Positions 25,155-34,697 of a DNA stretch of 64,000 bases are shown here, one piece after another. The stretch is taken from contig NZ_CP010429.1 in NCBI RefSeq assembly GCF_000974425.1, positions 2,914,001-2,978,000 on the forward strand. The letters run 5' to 3'. Source of the stretch: Spirosoma radiotolerans (GTDB lineage Bacteria > Bacteroidota > Bacteroidia > Cytophagales > Spirosomataceae). The notes below the pieces were generated by a model, which worked only from the letters and a program-made list of their open reading frames with translations, was not told the origin of the DNA and made no database searches. Position numbers and translations under genes: made by a program. The first letter of the stretch is position 1; each line of letters opens with the position of its first letter.

Positions 25155-26327
25155 TTAATTCTTATAAAGCCAGGCAGTTGACCCAGCCAATTCGCTGACG
25201 GCGGCCATACTTGTTACGGCTTCGTCACGGTCGGCTGAACCAGCAGCGGCAACTTTGTACCGAAGCACTTTCTGGCCACGTTCAGGCATGATGACAAACG
25301 CATCGGCATACCCCGCTTTCCGTAATTGCCGTTTCAGGCGAAGTGCATTTCGCTTGCTCAGAAAAACACCAGCAATAACCGTATAATAAGGCGTTGTACG
25401 AACCGCCTTAACTGCAACAGCGGAAGCTTTAGTGGCTAATTCAGGTTTGGCTGCTTCTGAAGCTGGCTTAACAGCAGGCGTGGGTTCAAGTTTTACTTTA
25501 CTTACGTCAGGTGTTGTTGCTGCTGGTTCAGTTGGTACTGGATTAGAAGCTGCTGGTGTTCCAGCCGGTGTAGCTACCGGTTGTTCGTCAACGGCAGCGG
25601 GGGCTGGAACAGATACCGAAACAGGTTTTGGTACATCGCTATCCACTTTCTTGCGCTCGAAATAGGAGGCAGAGGTGCGGAAGAGATTAGCCGGGTCGAG
25701 GCTACTTTGAAAAGGTTGCCCCGGATTGATAACCGAAAAATAACTGAATACTCCGAGTGAGCCAATTAGGAGCGCGGCTGCTGCCACCCGCCAGTAAGGA
25801 CGTGCCGGGCGATAGGGCGTCAGAGTCGTGTCTTCATCCCGAACCAATACTGGACCGAGTGCTGTGACGGGTACAGCATCCAGAATCGTCTCAAGTTTTG
25901 GTTGATGATCAACAAATTGAGCTGACAACGCACTCATGCCATAGGCTTCGCCAAAAAAATTGTGTCGAAGGCTAGGGTCGAACTGTAATCGGCCTTCTTC
26001 GTTATGCGTAAACGTTCCGATACCGTCAATTTCGAACCGACCGGCTGCGCTGACCTGCTGCCGTAAGTCGTTGACGAATTGGCTAATGTACTTCTGAGCA
26101 CCGTCGCGCGTGACTGGCTCATGAAGCATGATGTAATTGGCCAGGATGCCATCGTCGAAACGAAGCGCTTCGTTGAACGCAACTCGTTTGCGGGGGGGCA
26201 GATACAAGCCGCTGGTTTCTGTAAAGGCTGCTGGCTGGTAGTGTGTGAGGAAAGCTCCCAATTCGGGAACAACCACACAGTCGTACTGATACAGCAACTT
26301 TTTGAGATAGTCTTTAACAGCAGCCAT
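25155..26327 (-). CDS. CCDC81-like HU domain and SPOR domain membrane protein
   Basis: This 390-residue protein starts with two CCDC81-like prokaryotic HU domains (about 1-75 and 75-130; LYQYDCVVVPELGAFLTHYQPA), followed by a single membrane segment (YWRVAAAALLIGSLGVFSYFSVI, about 180-202), a long Pro/Ala/Thr-rich periplasmic linker (205-310) and a C-terminal SPOR domain (about 312-388; YYTVIAGVFLSKRNALRLKRQL). SPOR domains bind denuded septal peptidoglycan, so the protein may link the cell wall with a cytoplasmic DNA or protein partner; that link is inference. The family is conserved in Bacteroidota and not well described. It is the last gene of a three-gene minus-strand cluster, 20 bp after the barrel. 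Confidence 0.88.
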   Translation of the reverse strand: MAAVKDYLKKLLYQYDCVVVPELGAFLTHYQPAAFTETSGLYLPPRKRVAFNEALRFDDGILANYIMLHEPVTRDGAQKYISQFVNDLRQQVSAAGRFEIDGIGTFTHNEEGRLQFDPSLRHNFFGEAYGMSALSAQFVDHQPKLETILDAVPVTALGPVLVRDEDTTLTPYRPARPYWRVAAAALLIGSLGVFSYFSVINPGQPFQSSLDPANLFRTSASYFERKKVDSDVPKPVSVSVPAPAAVDEQPVATPAGTPAASNPVPTEPAATTPDVSKVKLEPTPAVKPASEAAKPELATKASAVAVKAVRTTPYYTVIAGVFLSKRNALRLKRQLRKAGYADAFVIMPERGQKVLRYKVAAAGSADRDEAVTSMAAVSELAGSTAWLYKN

Positions 26328-26347
26328 AATGTGCGTCGGTGGAGCGT

Positions 26348-28030
26348 TTAGAACGAATAACTGATTCCTCCAAGAAAGTTAAGCCCTTGTGTTTGATAAT
26401 ACAAATACCGCTGGTAATTCTGACTAAAGATATTATTTAACGAGACAAAGGCAGAGATCTGCTTGCCCAGGAAATAGTCAATTTTTAGATTGGCGTCGTA
26501 GATCGGTTTGAGGGTATACACCACGCCAGAGGTGAAGTTCTTGTTCTTGATACCCTGATAAAAATACAAATCCGCCGTGACGAATAACTTTTTATTTAAC
26601 GTATACGAGTTACTCCAGGCTGCCGCTACCTGAGGACGGCCCCAGGCTTGTTCGAGTCGGTCGAGACTATAGTTGAAGTAATCCGCCTTTAGCGATGAAC
26701 GAAATTTGTCTTTCCGGGCATAGGCCAACTGACCTGAAATCGTCAGCACATTGGAGATACCACCATCGTAAAGGACGAAGAATTTTGTCGTATCCGTCGT
26801 GCTATTATTGAAGGTCGAGAAGTTCCGGTAGCGGGCATAGGATACTTTACCCTCATAGGAAAACCCACCGCCAATCGTTCCTTTCGAGCCACCATAAATA
26901 TCCCATGACTTAACAGTGTTAACCAATAGCACTTGTGGGCCAAGCCACTTATTCTCAGCTAATAACGAGCGAAGCGTGTTTCGGTTAATATCGCCATCGA
27001 CGCCCGCGAAGATGTGGATATTCGTCAGTGGAGCTACGTCAATATCCACCACTGGAAAGGCGCGTGTGTCGTTGATTCCCTGTCGCTGATCGGTTTGGTT
27101 GACGGCATTGATTCCCGCCGTAATGGTAAACAGGGGTGAGGTATACTTGAATGTAGGCTTTACCCGAAACAGATTCCGGTTGTCGACGATAGACCCGTCG
27201 GAGCGTTGCGTTACGTAGGCATCGGCGGCTACCAGCGCGAATACATTGTCTGTAATGCCGATCGACGCATTTAAATTGGTTCCCCAATCCGTTTCAGTAG
27301 CGTTGAACCGGTCGCTCAGGGAAGTAATTCCCGTACGAAGGGAGTAGTCGATTGCGTTTTCTGACTTGGCATTTTCAATACCGAGTTTGAAATTTACCGT
27401 ATTCAGTCGCTGCTTGATCAAATCCGGATTGAAGGAGGGCTGGGCAGCATACTCGCGGCTGTAACCGTAGAAATTATACGTATTTCGATCAAAGCCAAGA
27501 TCCGCCTGTACCTTAAACGCGTCGGCCAGATACTTACCCGTAACCCGTATCCGGGTGTCGCTCTGGGCTGAGTTCTTACCATCAACGGGACCAATGGCCG
27601 ACGATAAATGCCGAATCGACCCTTCCAGTGCCAGGTTCGACAGGTTATTGATGCCAAAGAAACCTTCTCCCAGGAATGAACTGTAGTTCCCGGCCCCAAG
27701 CTTCACGTAGTTGTTATACGCCGGGGTGTCGTCGGGTTGCGTAGTGGACGGCGCCAGAACGCCGGGCGTAATTTTGGGGTCGCCGATGGTTAACTTTCGA
27801 TCCTCGAATTCGTAAGTCAGTTTTCGTTGTTCAGCCGATTGCTTGACTGACGGGATCTTGTTGAAAATCCGGTTGGCAGGGGGCAATTCTATTTTCCGAC
27901 TTTTTTCAACCGTTATTTCCTGATTATCCACTTCGCCTTCTTTTACGGGGCGCGTTGGCTTCGTCTGCTGGGCAATAAGCACCGTAGACCAGGAAAGCAG
28001 GGTAAGGGTAAGTAGGGGACGTACGATCAT
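26348..28030 (-). CDS. TonB-dependent-receptor-like outer membrane beta-barrel
   Basis: This 560-residue protein has a signal peptide (residues 1-20, ending LIAQ), a short charged N-terminus (about 30-75: EVDNQEITVEKSRKIELPPANRIFNK) and then alternating strands to a C-terminal aromatic (GGISYSF), typical of outer membrane barrels. It lacks a recognisable plug, so it is not a full TonB-dependent receptor; family assignment is by barrel similarity only. The gene lies 104 bp after the TPR gene, with a strong inverted repeat between, and 20 bp before the HU/SPOR gene. The order TPR, barrel, HU/SPOR suggests an envelope-spanning set. Confidence 0.8.
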   Translation of the reverse strand: MIVRPLLTLTLLSWSTVLIAQQTKPTRPVKEGEVDNQEITVEKSRKIELPPANRIFNKIPSVKQSAEQRKLTYEFEDRKLTIGDPKITPGVLAPSTTQPDDTPAYNNYVKLGAGNYSSFLGEGFFGINNLSNLALEGSIRHLSSAIGPVDGKNSAQSDTRIRVTGKYLADAFKVQADLGFDRNTYNFYGYSREYAAQPSFNPDLIKQRLNTVNFKLGIENAKSENAIDYSLRTGITSLSDRFNATETDWGTNLNASIGITDNVFALVAADAYVTQRSDGSIVDNRNLFRVKPTFKYTSPLFTITAGINAVNQTDQRQGINDTRAFPVVDIDVAPLTNIHIFAGVDGDINRNTLRSLLAENKWLGPQVLLVNTVKSWDIYGGSKGTIGGGFSYEGKVSYARYRNFSTFNNSTTDTTKFFVLYDGGISNVLTISGQLAYARKDKFRSSLKADYFNYSLDRLEQAWGRPQVAAAWSNSYTLNKKLFVTADLYFYQGIKNKNFTSGVVYTLKPIYDANLKIDYFLGKQISAFVSLNNIFSQNYQRYLYYQTQGLNFLGGISYSF

Positions 28031-28041
28031 AGTGAATGTAC

Positions 28042-28132
28042 GATGAATGATGAATAATGAATGTTAAATGATGAATGAGTACAAACGAAGCCAACTCACA
28101 CATTACTTATCATTCATCTTTCATCATTCATC
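28042..28132. repeat. Inverted repeat of ATGAATG units after the TPR gene
   Basis: Two 22-nt arms (28042-28063 and 28111-28132) built of GATGAATGATGAA-type units are inverted copies with two mismatches, 47 bp apart. One arm touches the TPR stop codon (28134). It could fold as an mRNA hairpin that adjusts expression between the TPR and barrel genes, or be a simple-sequence duplication. Confidence 0.7.
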
Positions 28133-28133
28133 A

Positions 28134-31100
28134 TTATTTTGACTCCAGCGCTGTCAGCTTTTCTTTGGCTTCGGCAACGATGGTTTGGTCGGATGAGTTT
28201 TCGATGATTGAGTTGAGAACCGCTTTGGCCTGGGCAGGTTCATCCAGGGCGACGTTATTGTCGGAGACCAGGATAAAGGCTTTGCCTTTCCAGTATTCAA
28301 AATCGCTGAACTGCTCGTTGAACTTCAGCAAGGTGGCTACCGACTCTTTGTATTTTTTCTGCCGGTAAAGAATTTCGCCCAGAAAATATTGCGCTTCGGC
28401 TCCACTAACATCTTTGGCCAAGGCAATGGTTTTCTCAAAGTCAGCCTGTGCTGTTTTGTAGTCGTTTTTAGCCAGCGCTACTTTGCCCAACATCAACTGC
28501 GCCCGGTTCTGCGCACCCGCCACCACATTTCCACCGGCCACAACCTCACGGGCGATAGCGGCTGCTGAATCGAGTTTTGGGTAAACAAAATAGGTATCCA
28601 TCAGGCCTAACTGAGCCGTAACCTGCTCAGCCTTGCTGTTGGCCCGGCTTTGGATGATCTGGTAGTTGCGAATGGCACGCGGATAATTTTTCTGTTTCGC
28701 TTCCAGATCAGCCGCCCGGCTGGCGGCCCGAATCAGAAAATCAGATTTATTGTCGGCAATCACCAGGTTATAATAGCGAAGGGCATTTGCAACATCATTG
28801 GTTTGGCGATACGATTCGGCCAGATAATACCGGGCTTCATTGGTGCCGGGGCTGGCGGGATATTCCTGCATAAACGCCAGAAACGACTGAATGGCCTGCT
28901 CGTATTTACCGGTCGAATAGATGTTTTTGGCGTTATCAAACTGAACCCGTTCGACATCTGTACTTCCCGGATTCCCTTTTTTATACTGGCCCAGAACCTG
29001 GGAAAACTCTTCTGGCCGACCAGCATCGTTCAACGTATTCTGAATACCTAGCAAAGCACTTTGCGCCTGATCGGAGTCACCGTAATTATCCAGAATCCGT
29101 TTGTAGTCCGCTACGGCCGGATCATACTGTTGCAGGTTACCGTAGGCAATGGCCCGCTTCAAGAGGGCTGCCGGAACGAGCGAACTGTTGGGTTTATCCT
29201 GAATCAGCTTGGTAAATTCCTGAATGGCCACTTGGTAGGCCCCTTTTTCGAAATCGACATTTGCTTTCTGGAACAACGACTCATCGACAAAGCGCGAATT
29301 CGGATACTGCCGTTGCACCTGATCGAATTGGGCCTTTGCTTCCGCGTCGCGGCCGACGTAGCTTAGAATGACCGCTTTTTGGTAAGAAGCATAATCTTTA
29401 TCCGGAGCATTCTGTGCAATGGCCTGATCGTAAGCACGTAGTGCATTTTCGTACTGCTTCGTGGCAAAATAGCTGTCGGCAAGGCGGATGGTAGCATCCT
29501 GTACCTGAACGCCACCATCGGCACTTGCGCCCTTACTCACAAAATCCCGGAAATAGGGCAGCGCGCGGGCGTAATCCTTTTTATTGTAATACGCGTAGCC
29601 CAGGCCATACAAGCTCTTGGTGGAGTAATCGCCAGCGCCCGATTTTATACTGGCATAAAGAGGAATTGCCGTATCATACTGCTTCCCGGCGGAGTAGGCT
29701 TCGGCTTTCCAGAACTGAGCGGCCTGCTGTAGCTCGTTGTCGACGGGAAACTTCAACGACTTATCCAGATTGGCAACGGCTTGTTGGTAGCGTTCGGCAT
29801 TGAAATCGTTAACGCCCTGATTGAAGGTTAGCCGCTGGTAGGTTGCGTTAATTTTAGGCGTCCGGCGTTTCAAACCTTCAATGTAGGCAATCGCTGCCGG
29901 GTAGTTGTTGGACGCATAGTACGCTTCGCCGACCAACTCGTTGGCTTCATTCTCGAACTTGCTGTCGGGGTATTGCTTCAGAAAAGCAGTCAGTTCCTTT
30001 ACGGCATCGGCGCCATTATTCTGATCGAGTTGCAGCTTGGCGTGGTTGAATCGGGCTTCCTCCTGAATCTCCCGATTGAACGATAGCCGTCCCGCCTGAT
30101 CGAAAGCATTCAACGCGTAGGTTGGGTTCTGAGTTTGCAGGTAGCTGACCCCAAGCGTGTAGGCCGCATACTGGGCCGTTGTGTCTTTGCCACCCGCCAG
30201 CGATTTGAGTTGCGTGATGGCGTCATTGTAGGCACCCGTGCGGAATAAGGACTGGCCGTACCGGAACTTAACTGCGCCCGGTGCTTTGGCACCCGTCGCG
30301 TTGATGTACTGTTTGTAATACGGAATTGCTCTGGCGAACTGGTTTTGCTGATAAAAGACTTCCGCTGTAAACAGGGCCACTTCATTCATGCCCGCCCCAT
30401 TGTTGCGCTTAAGTAACGGTTCGGTATAGGTCAGCAGATCATCGAACCGACGTTGCCGATAAAGCGCCTGGGCAATCCAGTTGGGTACCTGATTCTGATA
30501 GATTGGGTTGTTCTCCACCCGTCGGAAGTCGGCCACCGCTTCGTTGTAATTGCGATTGCGGAAATTGATAACCCCGGCATAATAGGAGGCCGCAGGCGCA
30601 TCGGGCGAGCCCGGATCGAGTTTGACCTCATTGAGCAATGGCAACGCCTTCTTCAAATCCTGCGTATTGTAGTAGGAAAGGGCCAACTGATATTTATAGC
30701 CGGTTTGCTGCGTGGCGCTACCACCCTGAGCCACGGCTTTCTCCAGAAAATCGATGGCCTTCGTGTAATCCTGCCGGGTGTAATAGTAAGTGCCTAAATC
30801 GCCATAAAGCTGCCCGGCTTTGGGGTGCTGGCTGTGGTTTTTAACGAAGCGGTCCACAAGCAGTTCGGCTCCCGGCTCGTCGATGTACAGGCTGGTGAGC
30901 GCAATGTAATATTCGGCCTCGACCAGATTCTGATCGCCGGTGTTCAGTAGTGTTTGGGAGCCATCTCCCCGACGCGGTTCGACGTATTGCCGAAACTCAT
31001 ACCGGGCAGCCGCATAGTTGGCTTTCTCGAAAAGTTCAAGTCCGTTCCGGTAATGGTAATCAGGTTCAGCATAACTCTGGGTTCGCTGGGCCAGTGCCGA

Positions 31101-31199
31101 CAGGCTGACAAACAACCCAAGGGTTAGGCAGATGAGCCACCGGCTGCTGTTGATACGGAGCGAATGGTATTGACCCGATTGGGCGGTTGAATAGGGCAT
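28134..31199 (-). CDS. Large exported tetratricopeptide-repeat protein
   Basis: This 1021-residue protein has an N-terminal signal-anchor-like segment (about 19-38, SSRWLICLTLGLFVSLSALAQ) and then about 20 or more TPR units across its whole length, recognisable by A-x3-Y / P-x-S pattern such as DYTKAIDFLEKAVAQGG and YQVAIQEFTKLIQDKPN. TPR arrays are scaffolds for protein complexes. The likely signal peptide and adjacent barrel point to the periplasm or outer membrane. Related Bacteroidota TPR/barrel pairs are common, but the job of this one is not known. The first gene of the TPR-barrel-HU/SPOR cluster; the divergent M61 gene lies 210 bp away. Confidence 0.88.
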   Translation of the reverse strand: MPYSTAQSGQYHSLRINSSRWLICLTLGLFVSLSALAQRTQSYAEPDYHYRNGLELFEKANYAAARYEFRQYVEPRRGDGSQTLLNTGDQNLVEAEYYIALTSLYIDEPGAELLVDRFVKNHSQHPKAGQLYGDLGTYYYTRQDYTKAIDFLEKAVAQGGSATQQTGYKYQLALSYYNTQDLKKALPLLNEVKLDPGSPDAPAASYYAGVINFRNRNYNEAVADFRRVENNPIYQNQVPNWIAQALYRQRRFDDLLTYTEPLLKRNNGAGMNEVALFTAEVFYQQNQFARAIPYYKQYINATGAKAPGAVKFRYGQSLFRTGAYNDAITQLKSLAGGKDTTAQYAAYTLGVSYLQTQNPTYALNAFDQAGRLSFNREIQEEARFNHAKLQLDQNNGADAVKELTAFLKQYPDSKFENEANELVGEAYYASNNYPAAIAYIEGLKRRTPKINATYQRLTFNQGVNDFNAERYQQAVANLDKSLKFPVDNELQQAAQFWKAEAYSAGKQYDTAIPLYASIKSGAGDYSTKSLYGLGYAYYNKKDYARALPYFRDFVSKGASADGGVQVQDATIRLADSYFATKQYENALRAYDQAIAQNAPDKDYASYQKAVILSYVGRDAEAKAQFDQVQRQYPNSRFVDESLFQKANVDFEKGAYQVAIQEFTKLIQDKPNSSLVPAALLKRAIAYGNLQQYDPAVADYKRILDNYGDSDQAQSALLGIQNTLNDAGRPEEFSQVLGQYKKGNPGSTDVERVQFDNAKNIYSTGKYEQAIQSFLAFMQEYPASPGTNEARYYLAESYRQTNDVANALRYYNLVIADNKSDFLIRAASRAADLEAKQKNYPRAIRNYQIIQSRANSKAEQVTAQLGLMDTYFVYPKLDSAAAIAREVVAGGNVVAGAQNRAQLMLGKVALAKNDYKTAQADFEKTIALAKDVSGAEAQYFLGEILYRQKKYKESVATLLKFNEQFSDFEYWKGKAFILVSDNNVALDEPAQAKAVLNSIIENSSDQTIVAEAKEKLTALESK

Positions 31200-31410
31200 A
31201 GAAAAAATGTAAGTTCAGTGTGTCTGGTGTCAGGTTGTTCCGATCCGACGTAGGCGTGTCAAGTTTGCCGAACCTGGAAATCGCTGCGGCAACCCGGCCG
31301 AAAGTTTGAACCTGAGACTACCATTTAAGACGATTGCGTCGTAGTTTCGCTGCTAATTGACAAATATCACGTCTATTCTGGACAAAAAACGAAGGTATTC
31401 CTGTTTCCGT

Positions 31411-33267
31411 ATGAAAAAAAACGCCCGGCTTCTGTATTTACTTACTGTCTGGACATTTTTTATTCCATTTTCATCAACTGCTAGTCCTAAACTTACCGAT
31501 GAGGAAACCCCTCCGGCTGTCTCGCCTGGTGTCACGTATGTGCTCTCGATGCCCGAACCACAAACGCACTATTTTGAGGTAGAAATGCAATTGAAAAATG
31601 TGGCCGCTGCTACGAATGCGAAGAAAAATGGCTATCTGGACATCAAAATGCCGGTCTGGACACCGGGCTCTTATCTGATTCGCGAATATGCCAAAAATGT
31701 AGAGGCCTTCACGGCGTCGGCGGGTGGCAAGCCCGTTGCCAGTGAGAAGATCCGCAAAAATGCCTGGCGAGTGTATACCGCTGACGATAACCTGACCATT
31801 CGCTATCGGGTGTACGCCAATGAACTGACCGTCCGGACTAGTTTCGTGGACGCCGACCACGGCTATGTGACGCCCGCCGGTATGTTCATGTACCATGATG
31901 CGCTGAAAAACATACCACTCCGTGTGGTTGTACAACCGTATAAAGCCTGGAAAAACGTCGCTACCGGCCTCGAACCGATCAGTGGTCAGAACTATACGTA
32001 CGAAGCGGCTGACTTTGATCTGCTGGTTGATTCGCCCATCGAGATTGGAAATCATCATACATTCAACTTTACAGCCGCCAATATTCCGCATACGGTGGCT
32101 ATGTTTGGCGATGTAGACTATAACGAACAGCGCTTAGCGGCTGATTATAAGCGCGTTTGTGAAGCGGCTGCCACGGTAGTAGGGGAACATCCCTGTAAAC
32201 AGTATACATTTATTGTGCATCACATTCCACCGGGCGGGGGTGGTCTTGAACACCTTAATTCGACAACCCTCGAAACGACTCGCAATGCTTACGCCACTGA
32301 AGCCAACTATAAACGGTTTCTGTCGCTGGTAGCCCATGAGTATTTCCACCTTTGGAATGTTAAGCGTATTCGGCCGGTAGCGTTGGGGCCGTTTGATTAC
32401 GAGAACGAGAACTATACGCACATGCTCTGGCTGTCAGAGGGTTGTACGTCCTTCTACCAGGAGTATATTCTACGCCGGGCGGGATTTCATACGCCGGAAG
32501 CTTACCTGGCGCTTGTGGCCAGCAGCATTACGGAGATAGAGAATCAGCCGGGTACACGAGTACAGTCGGCAGCAGAATCGAGCTGGGATGCCTGGATCAA
32601 AGGGTACCGGCCTAATGAAAACTCGGCCAACACCACCATATCCTATTACAGCAAAGGGAGTGTACTTGGAAGTCTGCTAAATCTGGCGATTCTGTCGGCC
32701 AGCAACGGCGAACGCAATATGGACGATTTGTTACGGCTCCTGTACGCTGAATACTACAAAAAGCAGAAGCGTGGGTTTACGGATGATGAATTTCGGAAGG
32801 CGGCCGAACAGGTAGCGGGCCGCAAACTTGATGATTTCTTCAACATCGGTGTCAATACGGCCGACCCCATAAATTATAATGCTTATTTTGAGCCCGTGGG
32901 CATGAAGCTGGTCAATGTGGCTGCTAAACTACAGGATGGTTTTCTGGGGGCAGCCACAACGGTAGCTAATGGAAAATCAACCATTTCCAGTGTTCGGCGC
33001 GGGTCAGCAGCGTATACGGATGGCCTCAACGTGGGCGATGAAATCATTTCGATTGACGGCGTACGGGTGGGTGATGATCTGCTGCGTCAGGTTAGTGGTC
33101 GGCGGGTGGGCGACAAAATCAATGTGCTGGTAAACCGGGCGGGTCTTCTTCGCGAGATACCGGTTACCCTGTCGCAGAATCCCCTGGTGAGTTACCGGCT
33201 GGAGCCTGTAGACAACCAAACGGCTACACAAAAGGCGTTATATGCCAAGTGGCTCTATATTAAGTGA
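31411..33267 (+). CDS. M61-family glycyl-aminopeptidase-like metallopeptidase with PDZ domain
   Basis: From ATG 31411 the protein has 618 residues with a signal peptide (KKNARLLYLLTVWTFFIPFSSTAS); the TTG-initiated extension from 31357 is less likely because the signal would be internal. It contains the M61 N-terminal beta domain, the zinc motif HEYFH (LVAHEYFHLWNVKRI) with the downstream Glu in LSEGCTSFYQEY, and a C-terminal PDZ domain (about 510-595; ISSVRRGSAAYTDGLNVGDEIISIDG). M61 enzymes cleave N-terminal Gly or Ala from peptides. It probably acts in the periplasm. Appears as a single gene. Confidence 0.93.
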   Translation: MKKNARLLYLLTVWTFFIPFSSTASPKLTDEETPPAVSPGVTYVLSMPEPQTHYFEVEMQLKNVAAATNAKKNGYLDIKMPVWTPGSYLIREYAKNVEAFTASAGGKPVASEKIRKNAWRVYTADDNLTIRYRVYANELTVRTSFVDADHGYVTPAGMFMYHDALKNIPLRVVVQPYKAWKNVATGLEPISGQNYTYEAADFDLLVDSPIEIGNHHTFNFTAANIPHTVAMFGDVDYNEQRLAADYKRVCEAAATVVGEHPCKQYTFIVHHIPPGGGGLEHLNSTTLETTRNAYATEANYKRFLSLVAHEYFHLWNVKRIRPVALGPFDYENENYTHMLWLSEGCTSFYQEYILRRAGFHTPEAYLALVASSITEIENQPGTRVQSAAESSWDAWIKGYRPNENSANTTISYYSKGSVLGSLLNLAILSASNGERNMDDLLRLLYAEYYKKQKRGFTDDEFRKAAEQVAGRKLDDFFNIGVNTADPINYNAYFEPVGMKLVNVAAKLQDGFLGAATTVANGKSTISSVRRGSAAYTDGLNVGDEIISIDGVRVGDDLLRQVSGRRVGDKINVLVNRAGLLREIPVTLSQNPLVSYRLEPVDNQTATQKALYAKWLYIK

Positions 33268-33363
33268 TTTGAGGTTATTTTATTTTATTAAAAAACGCAA
33301 AGCCTGCTAAACAACCGGGCCTGTATCATTTTATAGTTTGCCGCCATATACAAAGAAACTGCT

Positions 33364-34578
33364 ATGATTCAGCCACAGACGGTACCTATTTCATCGGCAC
33401 GGCCACTTAGCGTAGCCAATCGGGTAGACGCTATTGACATACTGCGGGCCCTGACGATGATCCTAATGATTTTCGTCAATGATCTATGGTCGTTAACGAA
33501 CATTCCAGCCTGGTTGGAACACGTACCCCGTGGGGTCGATGGAATTGGCTTGGCCGACGTAGTATTTCCGGCCTTTCTATTCATTGTGGGCATGTCGCTC
33601 CCGTTTGCCGTCAACGCCCGACGTCAGAAAGGGGATACCGATCGTGTGATTATCGGCCATGTGCTGATGCGTTCGGTGGCGCTGCTGGTCATGGGCGTTT
33701 TTCTGGTCAATGGCGAATCCATTGATGAAACCGCCACGGGATTATCCCGGCATGTCTGGAATGTACTGGCTTGTATTTGTTTTATTCGGCTTTGGGGTGT
33801 GTACCCAAAAACCGCAGACAAGTGGAATAAATTAATCGCCAAACTCGTCGTTGTTGGCCTGTTGATCACTCTGGCTATGGTATACCGAGGGGAAAACAAT
33901 AGCCGGTTTGCTCCACACTGGTGGGGAATTCTGGGCCTGATTGGCTGGTCATATCTGGGCGCAGCGCTTGTGACGGTTTTTGCCCGAAACCGGATACTGA
34001 TTCTACTAACCGCTTGGGTTGGCTTTGCCGTGTTAAGCATGCTGGCTGCTGCACAGGTACTGCCCCAAGCCATCTCCATTATCCCCAATGCGATCAGTGG
34101 CGGAACGCTCGTGGGCCTTACGATGGGGGGCGTAGTAATCTCAACCCTGTTTCAACAATACCGGCAGCAAGGGGAGAATAGACGAATGACGCTCATTTTT
34201 ATCGTGGCATCCGTTGTGCTGATTGCTCTTTCTGTTTATACGCGGACATTCTGGGGATTAAGCAAACTGGCCGCTACCCCCGCCTGGTTGTTTTTGTGCA
34301 GTGCATTTACCATTCTGGCGTTTACGGCCATCTACTGGCTGGTGGATGTGAGTGGTAAAGCACAGTGGTTTGAATCGATCCGACCCGCTGGCACCGATAC
34401 ACTCCTGTGTTACCTGATTCCGTATTTCGCCTATGCCTTTACCACCTTACTCAACCTGCATCTGCCCGACGTCCTGCTAACGGGTGGTGTAGGTCTGTTG
34501 AAATCCGTGTTGTTTGCCTTATTGTGTGTCTGGATCACAGGTCGTTTGAATAAGGTCGGAGTTCGTCTCAAGCTATAG
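33364..34578 (+). CDS. DUF5009/heparan-acetyltransferase-like membrane acyltransferase
   Basis: This 404-residue polytopic protein has about ten to eleven membrane segments. The start (RVDAIDILRALTMILMIFVNDLWS) and VVFPAFLFIVGMSLPFAVNARR match the HGSNAT/DUF5009/YeiB-like group. These transfer acyl groups to sugars across membranes in studied members, but the bacterial function is largely unknown. A start with only a weak upstream promoter (TATAGTTTG near 33335) is seen. The next gene, sugar-phosphate isomerase, starts 120 bp later on the same strand, which may reflect a shared carbohydrate role. Confidence 0.85.
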   Translation: MIQPQTVPISSARPLSVANRVDAIDILRALTMILMIFVNDLWSLTNIPAWLEHVPRGVDGIGLADVVFPAFLFIVGMSLPFAVNARRQKGDTDRVIIGHVLMRSVALLVMGVFLVNGESIDETATGLSRHVWNVLACICFIRLWGVYPKTADKWNKLIAKLVVVGLLITLAMVYRGENNSRFAPHWWGILGLIGWSYLGAALVTVFARNRILILLTAWVGFAVLSMLAAAQVLPQAISIIPNAISGGTLVGLTMGGVVISTLFQQYRQQGENRRMTLIFIVASVVLIALSVYTRTFWGLSKLAATPAWLFLCSAFTILAFTAIYWLVDVSGKAQWFESIRPAGTDTLLCYLIPYFAYAFTTLLNLHLPDVLLTGGVGLLKSVLFALLCVWITGRLNKVGVRLKL

Positions 34579-34697
34579 GCGAGTGCTCAATCAGCACTAA
34601 GTAAGTAGCAATCAGGCCGGATAAACTTTAGCCCATGAACGGCCGGATGGCCAAATCATCCGTATGCGCTGGTATACCTATCCCGAGTCTGATCGTT

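Noticed and set aside
31357-31410. Upstream extension of the M61 peptidase from a TTG
   Set aside because: It would bury a clear signal peptide that starts at the ATG at 31411.
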